In this document: positions 1 to 5,712 of the stretch, one piece after another
Layout of the letters: each line of letters opens with the position of its first letter
How positions within the stretch are numbered: position 1 is the stretch's first letter
Assembly: GCA_905215105.1 (NCBI GenBank)
Contig: CAJMOI010000129.1
Span: 1-5,767, forward strand
Source: an uncultured bacterium
GTDB lineage: Bacteria > Bacillota > Clostridia > Oscillospirales > Acutalibacteraceae
Length of the DNA: 5,767 nucleotides
Reading direction: 5' to 3'
The notes under the pieces: generated by a model
The model's database searches: none
Seen by the model: the letters and a program-made list of their open reading frames with translations, nothing else
Told to the model about the DNA's origin: nothing
Program-made: the position numbers and the translations under genes

Positions 1-55
1 GCTGCTTGAACAATTTTTACTTTCAAATATTGTCTAACTTTTGGGGGTCACTTCA
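1..55 (-). mobile_element. Partial IS3-family (IS150-like) element: terminal 55 bp, left copy
   Basis: These 55 bases are the exact reverse complement of 5713-5767. Read outward-in from base 55 leftwards they begin TGAAGTGACCCCCAAAAG and continue with TTAGACA, which resembles the terminal inverted repeats of IS150-group IS3-family elements (from memory, not searched). The element would end with CA at 54-55, the usual TG...CA terminus of this family, and host sequence begins at 56. Only the end is present, with no transposase codons that can be assigned, so which IS end (left or right) this is cannot be decided. The strand given is only relative to the other copy. The junction lies 24 bp beyond the antiporter stop codon. 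Confidence 0.8.
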
Positions 56-79
56 GGTTTGTACAGAGGGGTTTTTCAG

Positions 80-1420
80 TTAGTTATTTTCGCTCTTTGC
101 CTTTTTCTTTCCATGAAAGAGAATGAACAGCAGTGCGCTGACACCCATCAGAATGGGGTAATACAGGTAAGGCAGCAGATCCAGCGGATTCAGCATCACG
201 CCCAGCGTTCCCGCACCGGCACAGGCATACAGCAGCTGTGCGCCATAGGGAATGATGCCCTGCCACACGGAAGTAAAGATATCCAACAGGGCCGCAGTCC
301 GGCGGGGACTGATATCAAATTCTGTAGAAATATCCTTTGCAATGGGACCCGCCATCACAATGGCGATGGTGTTGTTGGCAGTGGAGATGTCTACCAGCGA
401 ACTGAGGGCGGCAATGCCCAGCTGTGCACCCTTCTGGGTATGAACATGACGTCTGATGGCCGACAGAATAAAGTCAATGCCGCCGTTGGCCTTGACCAGT
501 CCAATGACGCCTGCCACCACAATGGAAATCACTGTGATATCATACATGTTCTTGATTCCGCCGCCACCGTCAGGTCCCTGGAACACCACAGTGAAAACCT
601 GATCCCAGGCAATGGCGCCGGTAGCCACACCCACAATCAGGGAAAGCACCGTTCCTGCAACCAGCACAATAAAAACATTGATACCGACCAGTGCGCCTAC
701 CAGCACCACCAGATAGGGGAGAATTTTCCAGAAATCGTAGGTCAATTCTCCATCCACCCGGTATTCGCCGCCGCTGGCCAATACCAGAAACAGCACCAGC
801 GTGATAATCGCCGCAGGCAGGACAATTTTCAGGTTTTCCCGGAATTTGTCCTTCATATCACACCCCTGCGTACGGGTAGCCGCGATGGTGGTATCGGAAA
901 TCATGGACAGATTATCGCCAAACATGGCGCCGGATACCACCGCGCCAATGGAAAGAGCCGCCGGGATCCCGGTCTTTTCGCTGATGCCCACCGCAATGGG
1001 GACCAGCGCCGCAATGGTTCCCACAGAGGTTCCCATCGCAGTGGAAATAAAGCACCCGATGATGAAGATGCCCACCACAGCAACGGAGGGCGGCAAAATG
1101 GACAAACCGAAATTCACCGTACTGTCTACCCCGCCCGCTGCCTGTACCGAACCGGAGAAGGCTCCGGCCAGCACAAATACTAGACACATAATCATTACAT
1201 TTTCATCGCCCATACTGCGGGTAACGTCCACCAGCTTGTCGTGAAAGCTCCGCTTGGGATTCTGCAAAAAGGCCACAATCAGCGCAATGAGAAAGCCCAC
1301 TACCGCAGGCATGGCATAGAAATCCTGAAACAGGATTCCGCTGCCGATAAAAACCACGAGGAACACACCGATGGGCAGAAGCGCCCAGGGGTTTCCCCGC
1401 TTTTTCTGAATCGTTTCCAT
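80..1420 (-). CDS. NhaC-family Na+/H+ antiporter-like membrane transporter
   Basis: A polytopic inner-membrane transporter of 446 aa, a normal length for the NhaC family (Pfam Na_H_antiporter, PF03553). About 11-12 hydrophobic segments run from residue 12 to 436, after a short basic N-terminus (QKKRG) and before a hydrophilic tail (GKKKAKSENN). Family hallmarks visible: GTSVGTIAALVPIA (130-143), GDNLSMISDTT (168-178) followed by a charged loop (CDMKDKFREN), and in the second half DISTANNTIAI (344-354) and WQGIIPYGAQ (386-395), consistent with two inverted halves. Known relatives exchange Na+ for H+, or are coupled exchangers such as malate/lactate (MleN), so the substrate cannot be fixed from sequence. 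The start at 1420 is supported by AGGAG (1427-1431), 6 nt upstream. It is the last gene of the glucokinase-galM group and follows a terminator-like hairpin without a clear promoter, so its expression probably depends on read-through. It is intact; the IS begins 24 bp after its stop codon. Confidence 0.9.
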   Translation of the reverse strand: METIQKKRGNPWALLPIGVFLVVFIGSGILFQDFYAMPAVVGFLIALIVAFLQNPKRSFHDKLVDVTRSMGDENVMIMCLVFVLAGAFSGSVQAAGGVDSTVNFGLSILPPSVAVVGIFIIGCFISTAMGTSVGTIAALVPIAVGISEKTGIPAALSIGAVVSGAMFGDNLSMISDTTIAATRTQGCDMKDKFRENLKIVLPAAIITLVLFLVLASGGEYRVDGELTYDFWKILPYLVVLVGALVGINVFIVLVAGTVLSLIVGVATGAIAWDQVFTVVFQGPDGGGGIKNMYDITVISIVVAGVIGLVKANGGIDFILSAIRRHVHTQKGAQLGIAALSSLVDISTANNTIAIVMAGPIAKDISTEFDISPRRTAALLDIFTSVWQGIIPYGAQLLYACAGAGTLGVMLNPLDLLPYLYYPILMGVSALLFILFHGKKKAKSENN

Positions 1421-1426
1421 AAAAAA

Positions 1427-1431
1427 CTCCT
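1427..1431 (-). promoter_or_regulatory. Ribosome binding site of the antiporter gene
   Basis: AGGAG on the minus strand, 6 nt before the ATG at 1420. It is a strong Shine-Dalgarno that fixes the start. It sits just downstream of the galM terminator, so transcripts that pass the hairpin are well placed for translation. Confidence 0.8.
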
Positions 1432-1450
1432 TTTTCTGTTTTCTAAATGG

Positions 1451-1482
1451 AAAAAAACAGGCGGATGCCCAGCAACCGCCTG
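1451..1482 (-). terminator. Rho-independent terminator after galM
   Basis: On the minus strand, 20 nt after the galM stop codon, a perfect 7-bp GC-rich stem CAGGCGG/CCGCCTG (1476-1482 with 1458-1464) encloses an 11-nt loop and is followed directly by seven U residues (1451-1457). This is canonical intrinsic terminator architecture. It lies only about 30 nt before the antiporter start codon, so it separates galM from the next gene or attenuates transcription into it. Confidence 0.85.
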
Positions 1483-1502
1483 CCTTTTCCTGTTTTTCAT
1501 CA

Positions 1503-2549
1503 TTACCGCACGGAGAAACGGTATACCGTCTGGGAATGATAGCTCTTTCCGGGCTTCAGGTTCTCATAGGGGAAATTCTCATGATGGACAGAGTCCGGAT
1601 AGAACTGGGTTTCCAGACAGAAAGAATTGTGATCGTGCATGGGCACGCCGCCCTTATTCAGGGATTCTGCCGACATGCTGTTGGCTGTATACAGCTGCAT
1701 TCCGGGCAGATCGGTGAAGCACTCCATGACACGGCCGCTTTCCGGGTCCCAGGCCTCCGCAGCCTTCCGCATACCGGTTCCGCTGATGACAAAGTTGTGG
1801 TCATAACCGCCGCAAATCTTCATCAGATGCTCGTCGGCGAAAATATCCTGTCCAATGGTCTTGGGAGTACGGAAATCCAGATGGGTTCCCGCTACCGGCA
1901 GGAATTCCCCGTTGGGGATCAGGTCGTCGGAAACCGCTGTCACCTGCTCCGCGTTGATTTGCAGCACCGTATTCAGCATCTTCCGGGAAGGATCGCCCGT
2001 CAAATTGAAATAGGCGTGATTGGTCAGGTTCAGCGGGGTTTCCCCATCAGTTTCCGCCTGATAGTCCAGGATCAGGGAATTGTCAGCAGACAGCACATAG
2101 GTCACGGTCATGGCAACCGTTCCGGGGAAACCGGCTTCCCCGTCGGGACTGGTATAGGAAAAGACGATTTTCGGCTCATCTCCGTCGGAAACGGACACCA
2201 CATCCCACAGAACATAGGCATAATTGACGCTGCCGCCATGCAGGCAGTTATCCCCGTCATTTTTCAGCAGAGAATAGGACTTGCCGTCAATTTCAAAAGA
2301 AGCGCCGCCGATGCGGTTGGCAAAACGTCCGATAATGCTGCCATGCACGTCGCCCTGATATTCCTCAAAGGTATCATGGCCCACCACCACGTCACCGAGA
2401 CGGCCGTTGCGGTCAGGAACCAGAATTTTCACCAGACGGCAGCCATAGGGCATCACTTCAACGGTTGTGCCGGCTGCGTTTTTCATAATATACAGGTCCA
2501 CCGCTCTGCCATCCGGCATAGTGCCGAAGGCCCTTTTTTCCACGCTCAT
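1503..2549 (-). CDS. galM: Aldose 1-epimerase (mutarotase)
   Basis: Cytoplasmic mutarotase that interconverts the alpha and beta anomers of galactose, glucose and related aldoses, feeding the Leloir pathway or glucokinase. From ATG 2549 the protein is 348 aa, the usual family size. An upstream in-frame ATG at 2615 exists, but it would add 22 residues unlike the family N-terminus, lies within the preceding hairpin region and bypasses the ribosome site at 2558-2563. Motifs in order: GRFANRIGGASF (74-85), NCLHGG with the proposed catalytic base-pair partner His104, LTNHAYFNL with His178, GGYDHNF with Asp250 and CLETQFYPD with the likely general base Glu313. All match known GalM active-site positions (equivalents of L. 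lactis His96, His170, Asp243, Glu304). No signal peptide is seen. It lies 98 nt downstream of glucokinase in the same direction and is followed by a strong terminator. Confidence 0.95.
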   Translation of the reverse strand: MSVEKRAFGTMPDGRAVDLYIMKNAAGTTVEVMPYGCRLVKILVPDRNGRLGDVVVGHDTFEEYQGDVHGSIIGRFANRIGGASFEIDGKSYSLLKNDGDNCLHGGSVNYAYVLWDVVSVSDGDEPKIVFSYTSPDGEAGFPGTVAMTVTYVLSADNSLILDYQAETDGETPLNLTNHAYFNLTGDPSRKMLNTVLQINAEQVTAVSDDLIPNGEFLPVAGTHLDFRTPKTIGQDIFADEHLMKICGGYDHNFVISGTGMRKAAEAWDPESGRVMECFTDLPGMQLYTANSMSAESLNKGGVPMHDHNSFCLETQFYPDSVHHENFPYENLKPGKSYHSQTVYRFSVR

Positions 2550-2557
2550 AGAAAATT

Positions 2558-2563
2558 CTCCCT
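2558..2563 (-). promoter_or_regulatory. Ribosome binding site deciding the galM start
   Basis: AGGGAG on the minus strand, 8 nt before ATG 2549. It supports the shorter 348-aa GalM rather than the longer open frame starting at 2615. Confidence 0.75.
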
Positions 2564-2578
2564 TTAATTTTGATTCAC

Positions 2579-2634
2579 AAAAAATCGTATAGAAACAGCG
2601 GGTCCCGGATGGCATCCCAAACAGGGCCCGCTGT
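2579..2634 (-). terminator. Imperfect terminator or intercistronic hairpin after glucokinase
   Basis: Reading the minus strand, 13 nt after the glucokinase stop codon, a perfect 8-bp stem ACAGCGGG/CCCGCTGT (2627-2634 with 2595-2602) encloses a 24-nt interior. That interior can extend the stem after one mismatch (CC/GG) and holds a small GGAT/ATCC hairpin. Six U residues follow, but only after a 10-nt spacer (2579-2584), so this is not a canonical terminator. It may terminate partially, protect the upstream mRNA 3' end or separate glk and galM stoichiometry. No good promoter for galM is seen between the hairpin and its ribosome site, which favours read-through. Confidence 0.55.
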
Positions 2635-2647
2635 CTTTTGACTTTGA

Positions 2648-3601
2648 TTATTTACCCAGCAGAGCTGCGCCGATGATACCGGCGTCGTTGCCCAGCTTTG
2701 CACGGCACACCACGGTCTTCTTGGAAGAGTTCATGGAGTACTGCTCTGCATCCACATAAGCGCGCAGAGGAGCCAGCAGGGTTTCGCCCTCGTTGCAGAT
2801 ACCGCCGCCTACGCACAGGATGTCGGGCTGGAAGGTGTTGATAGCGTTAACAATGCCGCAGCCCAGATAGGCGATGTACTCATCCACCACAGCCTTGCCC
2901 ACGGGATCGCCTGCACGCATGGCGTCAAATGCGGTGCGGCCGCTGACGCGATTGATATCGCCGTCCACCAGCTTCCAGATGGGGGATTCCTTGTCGGCCT
3001 TCTCCATGGCTTCCTTGGTGGTGATAATCAGGCCGGTAGCAGAAGCATAGCGCTCCCAGCAGCCCTTGCGGCCACAGTTGCACTGACGGCCGTTGTACAC
3101 GATGACATGATGGCCCATCTCGCCGCCGGCAAAGTTGCTGCCGGAATAGATTTTGCCATCGATGATGATACCGCTGCCAACGCCGGTACCCAGCGTAATG
3201 GCCACAGCGTTGACAGCACCCTTCAGAGCGCCAGCCTGGAACTCACCGTAAGCGGCAGCGTTCGCGTCGTTTTCGATGATGACTTCCTTACCGCCGAAAC
3301 GCTCTTCCAGCATCTTTTTCACCGGGAAGTTGGAGAAGCCCAGGTTGTTGGAAAACTCCACAATACCGGTAGCACGGTTGATGGTGCCGGGGCAGCCCAG
3401 ACCGATCCAGGGCAGCTCTTCCAGGGTAACGCCGGCCTTTTCCATGGCCTGGAAAGCGGTCTTGGCAACACAGTCGCAAAATGCTTCTTCGGAACAGGGA
3501 GTGGGGGTTTTATTGGAAACCTTGGCAACGATCTCGTCGTTTTCGTCCACAATACCCACAGCAATGTTGGTACCGCCTACATCAATTCCCAAATACTTCA
3601 T
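2648..3601 (-). CDS. glk: ROK-family glucokinase
   Basis: Cytoplasmic ATP-dependent kinase that converts glucose to glucose-6-phosphate. From ATG 3601 the protein is 317 aa, typical of Firmicutes ROK glucokinases. Motifs: N-terminal phosphate-binding DVGGTN (8-12 region), catalytic Asp112 in ENDANAAAYGE (110-120), the second phosphate motif TLGTGVGSG (137-144), GGEMGHH (159-165) with sugar-contacting Glu161, zinc ligands His164 and Cys174/176/181 in CNCGRKGCWE, and the adenosine motif CVGGGI (263-268). No DNA-binding N-terminal domain is present, so this is an enzyme and not a ROK repressor (NagC/XylR type). An in-frame ATG at 3622 lies upstream of the ribosome site AGGAG at 3612-3616 and is not used. 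It is the first gene of the probable glk-galM-antiporter transcription unit, with a promoter at 3675-3703. A ROK kinase for another hexose or amino sugar cannot be fully excluded. Confidence 0.93.
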   Translation of the reverse strand: MKYLGIDVGGTNIAVGIVDENDEIVAKVSNKTPTPCSEEAFCDCVAKTAFQAMEKAGVTLEELPWIGLGCPGTINRATGIVEFSNNLGFSNFPVKKMLEERFGGKEVIIENDANAAAYGEFQAGALKGAVNAVAITLGTGVGSGIIIDGKIYSGSNFAGGEMGHHVIVYNGRQCNCGRKGCWERYASATGLIITTKEAMEKADKESPIWKLVDGDINRVSGRTAFDAMRAGDPVGKAVVDEYIAYLGCGIVNAINTFQPDILCVGGGICNEGETLLAPLRAYVDAEQYSMNSSKKTVVCRAKLGNDAGIIGAALLGK

Positions 3602-3611
3602 CGCACATGAA

Positions 3612-3616
3612 CTCCT
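3612..3616 (-). promoter_or_regulatory. Ribosome binding site deciding the glucokinase start
   Basis: AGGAG on the minus strand, 10 nt before ATG 3601, slightly longer than optimal. It lies inside the longer open frame that starts at 3622, so it argues for 3601. An out-of-frame ATG at 3608 only 3 nt after this site would give a nine-codon frame and is probably unused. Confidence 0.7.
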
Positions 3617-3624
3617 TTGCATTC

Positions 3625-3654
3625 AAAAAATAGGGACCCGTCTCATCTGACGGG
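3625..3654 (-). promoter_or_regulatory. Hairpin with U-run in the glucokinase leader
   Basis: Between the predicted promoter and ribosome site, the minus strand carries a perfect 6-bp stem CCCGTC/GACGGG (3649-3654 with 3637-3642) with a 6-nt loop. It is followed after TCCCTA by six U residues (3625-3630). It resembles a weak terminator or attenuator, or a 5' mRNA-stabilising hairpin. No competing anti-terminator arm or recognisable riboswitch consensus was found in the short leader of about 65 nt. Confidence 0.5.
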
Positions 3655-3674
3655 AATCAATTCCTTCTTTGTTC

Positions 3675-3703
3675 AGTATACCAAAACCACCAAAAAAAGT
3701 AAA
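3675..3703 (-). promoter_or_regulatory. Sigma-A-type promoter of glucokinase
   Basis: On the minus strand: -35 TTTACT (3698-3703), 17-bp spacer, -10 TATACT (3675-3680), preceded by TGG giving an extended -10 (TGn). Transcription should start near 3668, giving a leader of about 65-70 nt that contains the hairpin at 3637-3654. The promoter sits downstream of the surface-protein terminator, so the sugar operon is separately transcribed. Confidence 0.7.
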
Positions 3704-3746
3704 TCCATTTGCCGATTTCTTTTGTCGTTTTTCCATTTCTCTCCAC

Positions 3747-3782
3747 AAAAAAGCTGCCGAAATGAAATTCTTTCCGGCAGCT
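3747..3782 (-). terminator. Rho-independent terminator after the surface protein gene
   Basis: On the minus strand, 34 nt past the stop codon, a perfect 8-bp stem AGCTGCCG/CGGCAGCT (3775-3782 with 3752-3759) encloses a 15-nt loop and runs directly into a U-run (3747-3751, plus the last U of the stem). This is a strong intrinsic terminator that isolates the surface protein gene from the glucokinase operon. Confidence 0.88.
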
Positions 3783-3816
3783 CCCTATCAAGTTATGATT
3801 TTTTCAGAAATCCACT

Positions 3817-5466
3817 TTATCCGCGAACTCTTTTGCGAAGTACCAGCCAGCAGGCAGCGCCGGAGATGGTGAGCAGGACTGCACCCATGATGAAGGGCAG
3901 CGTATCGCCAGTCTGGGGATTGCCGTCAGGCTTTTCCGTTTCGGAAGGCTCCGGCTTGGAAGAGGAAGAAGACGAGGAGGAATTATCCGACTCGGAAGAA
4001 GAGGAGTCACCCGACTCAGAAGGAGTCTTGACCTCTCTGCGATATTCCAGAATAATCTGGTTGGAAGCAGCATCCAGCACCAGCTGAATATCACCGCTGT
4101 CGCCATAGAACGCGTACTCGTTTCCATTATAGGTGGTCAGCTTGTTCACAGAAGCCGCCTGAATCACATCTCCCACCAGACCGGAAACCGCATCACTGGT
4201 CACGGTTCCGTCCAGTACATACTCTCCGCCATCAGTGCTTGTATAATACTGATGTACAACACTCCAGGAAGTGTCAATCTGGTCAAAGGCAATGGCATTG
4301 TAATAAGAGAAAGAGTAGTTCATATAACCGCTGCCAACGCCCGGACCGTCAATAGCCAGCTTGCAGTCAAAAGTCAGGCTTTCACCGGGAGCCAACACAT
4401 CAGCATTTTCCAGACCGGCAAAATAAGCGTCTGTCTGCTGATACAGAGCGCCGGAAACGTCCGTATAATCGCCGATACCGCGGGTACGGGTGAAAGCGGT
4501 ATTGCGATTGGGTTCCAGCTGTTCACATTCCTCACCATAAGCAATGGAGAAGAAATCATTATAGAATACATCATAGCTGAATGCTGCCAGATCCTGCTCC
4601 GGCCACTTGATCTGCACATGGACCTCATCTTCATCTTCCAGTCCAACAGAACCCATGACGCCGCTCTCATAATAAACATAGGGAGCCAGCTCCGGATGTT
4701 CTTCACAGTAGGCCTTCATCTTTCCGTAGGACATGGTGAAAATGCTGTTGCTGCCAGCCAGTGCAAATGTGTCGCCCAAATTGGGCTTGTCCGCTGCCAG
4801 TTCATCCCAGCTGGCATAGTCTTTTCCATACAAATCGCTGTAATAATCCAGGAAATAATCCGTCAGGGCAGTCTCACCGGTATATCCTTTTGCTGCCAGC
4901 GTGTCATAAATGCCGAACATCATGTCCGCAGTCACATCACCGGAAGAGGAAAGCCCGAACAGCCCCTGATAAATGGCCTTGTGAGAAGACGGAATGGAAG
5001 CGATATAGCTATAGGGAATCTGCTTTCCATCAAACCCGATAAAAGGGCTGAGCGTTTCCTCTTCGTCATAATATGCAGACATCACAAAGCTGCCGCGCTC
5101 ATAAGTAAAGGTATGTTCCGACTGATTTTCCAGTGTAACCCGAATCGGGTTGCTGTCACCTGGCAGTACCGGATAGCTATCTTCTCCGTTTTCCAGTGCG
5201 TAAGCGTTCAGCACTTCCAGAATCGCCGTGCTGATCTCCGCCTGTACATTGACAGAGGCTGTGTCATTGACAGTCAGATACACATCGAAATATCCGCCTT
5301 CCTGTACAAAACCGGATCTTTCCATGTCCACGCTGATCGGAGGTTTCGGGTCTGCCTGGGGTACATCTGTCTCAGCCGCAAAAGTACTGAAAGAGGACAT
5401 TCCCAGCAGCAGCGCACCGCTGACCAAGATAGCCGTAAGACGTTTCATCAGTTTCATGGTTATCAT
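3817..5466 (-). CDS. Sortase-anchored cell-surface protein of unknown function (NPQTG)
   Basis: A 549-aa exported protein that I do not recognise as a named family. Layout: signal peptide with basic start MKLMKRL and hydrophobic core, likely cleaved near residues 30-31 (TFAA/ET); a large acidic, Tyr/Asp/Glu-rich ectodomain (about 40-400); a segment (about 402-478, SVVHQYYTSTDGGEYV to IILEYRRE) that looks like the beta-rich MucBP-type repeats of Clostridia surface proteins; a Ser-rich linker (about 484-510); sorting motif NPQTGD (516-521); a membrane helix (523-543) and basic tail RKRVRG. Sorting signals of this kind are cut between Thr and Gly by a sortase and attached to peptidoglycan. The sortase gene is not in the window. 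Start choice: two AGGAG sites (5469-5478) precede ATG 5466, but in-frame ATGs at 5457 and 5448 would also give good signal peptides. It has its own promoter and terminator, so it is monocistronic. The role could be adhesion, ligand binding or a structural surface component; nothing in the sequence decides this. Confidence 0.88.
   Translation of the reverse strand: MITMKLMKRLTAILVSGALLLGMSSFSTFAAETDVPQADPKPPISVDMERSGFVQEGGYFDVYLTVNDTASVNVQAEISTAILEVLNAYALENGEDSYPVLPGDSNPIRVTLENQSEHTFTYERGSFVMSAYYDEEETLSPFIGFDGKQIPYSYIASIPSSHKAIYQGLFGLSSSGDVTADMMFGIYDTLAAKGYTGETALTDYFLDYYSDLYGKDYASWDELAADKPNLGDTFALAGSNSIFTMSYGKMKAYCEEHPELAPYVYYESGVMGSVGLEDEDEVHVQIKWPEQDLAAFSYDVFYNDFFSIAYGEECEQLEPNRNTAFTRTRGIGDYTDVSGALYQQTDAYFAGLENADVLAPGESLTFDCKLAIDGPGVGSGYMNYSFSYYNAIAFDQIDTSWSVVHQYYTSTDGGEYVLDGTVTSDAVSGLVGDVIQAASVNKLTTYNGNEYAFYGDSGDIQLVLDAASNQIILEYRREVKTPSESGDSSSSESDNSSSSSSSSKPEPSETEKPDGNPQTGDTLPFIMGAVLLTISGAACWLVLRKRVRG
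3958..4008 (-). repeat. Serine-rich low-complexity linker coding region
   Basis: This encodes residues about 487-503 of the surface protein, where 14 of 17 residues are Ser or Asp/Glu, with an uninterrupted run of eight serines (496-503). Codons alternate among TCC, TCT and TCG, so it is not a pure nucleotide tandem repeat and is unlikely to be strongly slippage-prone. Such linkers usually span the peptidoglycan between the ectodomain and the sortase anchor. Confidence 0.75.
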
Positions 5467-5468
5467 TT

Positions 5469-5478
5469 CTCCTCTCCT
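5469..5478 (-). promoter_or_regulatory. Double ribosome binding site of the surface protein gene
   Basis: Two tandem AGGAG motifs on the minus strand (5474-5478 and 5469-5473). The distal one is 7 nt from ATG 5466, an ideal spacing. The proximal one is 2 nt from that ATG and 11 nt from ATG 5457. The true start is therefore 5466 or 5457, with the former preferred. Confidence 0.7.
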
Positions 5479-5511
5479 GATGTAATATAATAGATGGTTT
5501 TCTGCAATTTC

Positions 5512-5539
5512 ATTATAACATTTTGATTGGGAAAATCAA
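5512..5539 (-). promoter_or_regulatory. Promoter of the surface protein gene with overlapping dyad
   Basis: Minus strand: -35 TTGATT (5534-5539), 16-bp spacer, consensus -10 TATAAT (5512-5517), with a predicted start near 5505 and a leader of about 40 nt. The -35 hexamer is one arm of a perfect 6-bp inverted repeat TTGATT-N5-AATCAA (5523-5539), so a dimeric regulator bound there would occlude the -35. Confidence 0.7.
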
Positions 5540-5681
5540 CCAACCTGTATATTTTGCTTACGACTCTTTTCTTCAATATTCCAAATTATTTTAATAAGAA
5601 AACAAAATCAGGACTGCACGGAAAATTGACATCAGAAAGTGTAAAAAAGTCCAATTTCCACTATGTTTTTTATCATTACAG

Positions 5682-5710
5682 GTGACAATTTTAAAAACCG
5701 GTGATACAAT
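5682..5710 (+). promoter_or_regulatory. Rightward promoter truncated at the IS junction
   Basis: Plus strand: -35 GTGACA (5682-5687), 17-bp spacer, -10 TACAAT (5705-5710), each matching five of six consensus bases. It is divergent from the surface protein gene. Its start point, near 5717, would already be inside the IS, whose terminus begins at 5713. Its original target gene must lie beyond the IS, or it now transcribes into the element. The sequence GGTGA occurs twice here, 19 bp apart (5681 and 5700), possibly a regulator site. Confidence 0.6.
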
Positions 5711-5712
5711 AG

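Noticed and set aside
41..1183. Long plus-strand open frame (380 codons) starting in the IS end
   Set aside because: It is the antisense shadow of the antiporter gene, rich in His/Gln/Asn/Gly with no domain-like pattern and no ribosome site. The opposite strand encodes a clear family protein.
1536..2567. Plus-strand open frame of 343 codons opposite galM
   Set aside because: Antisense shadow caused by codon bias; the galM active-site motifs on the other strand are unambiguous.
2550..2615. 22-residue N-terminal extension of GalM
   Set aside because: The extension overlaps the intercistronic hairpin and lacks family similarity, whereas a ribosome site is correctly placed for ATG 2549.
3582..3608. 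Nine-codon out-of-frame leader frame starting at 3608 and overlapping the glucokinase start
   Set aside because: Spacing of 3 nt from the Shine-Dalgarno is too short, and the frame has no distinctive content such as codon runs for attenuation.
3602..3622. Seven-residue N-terminal extension of glucokinase
   Set aside because: The ribosome site lies inside the extension, and the family N-terminus (MKYLGIDVGGTN) begins at 3601.
3602..3816. Riboswitch, T-box or small RNA in the gap between the surface gene and glucokinase
   Set aside because: The gap is fully accounted for by a terminator, a promoter and a simple hairpin; no conserved riboswitch core was recognised.
4252..5490. Plus-strand open frame of 412 codons opposite the surface protein gene
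   Set aside because: No ribosome site or plausible protein pattern. The minus strand shows a complete signal peptide to sortase-anchor layout with promoter and terminator.
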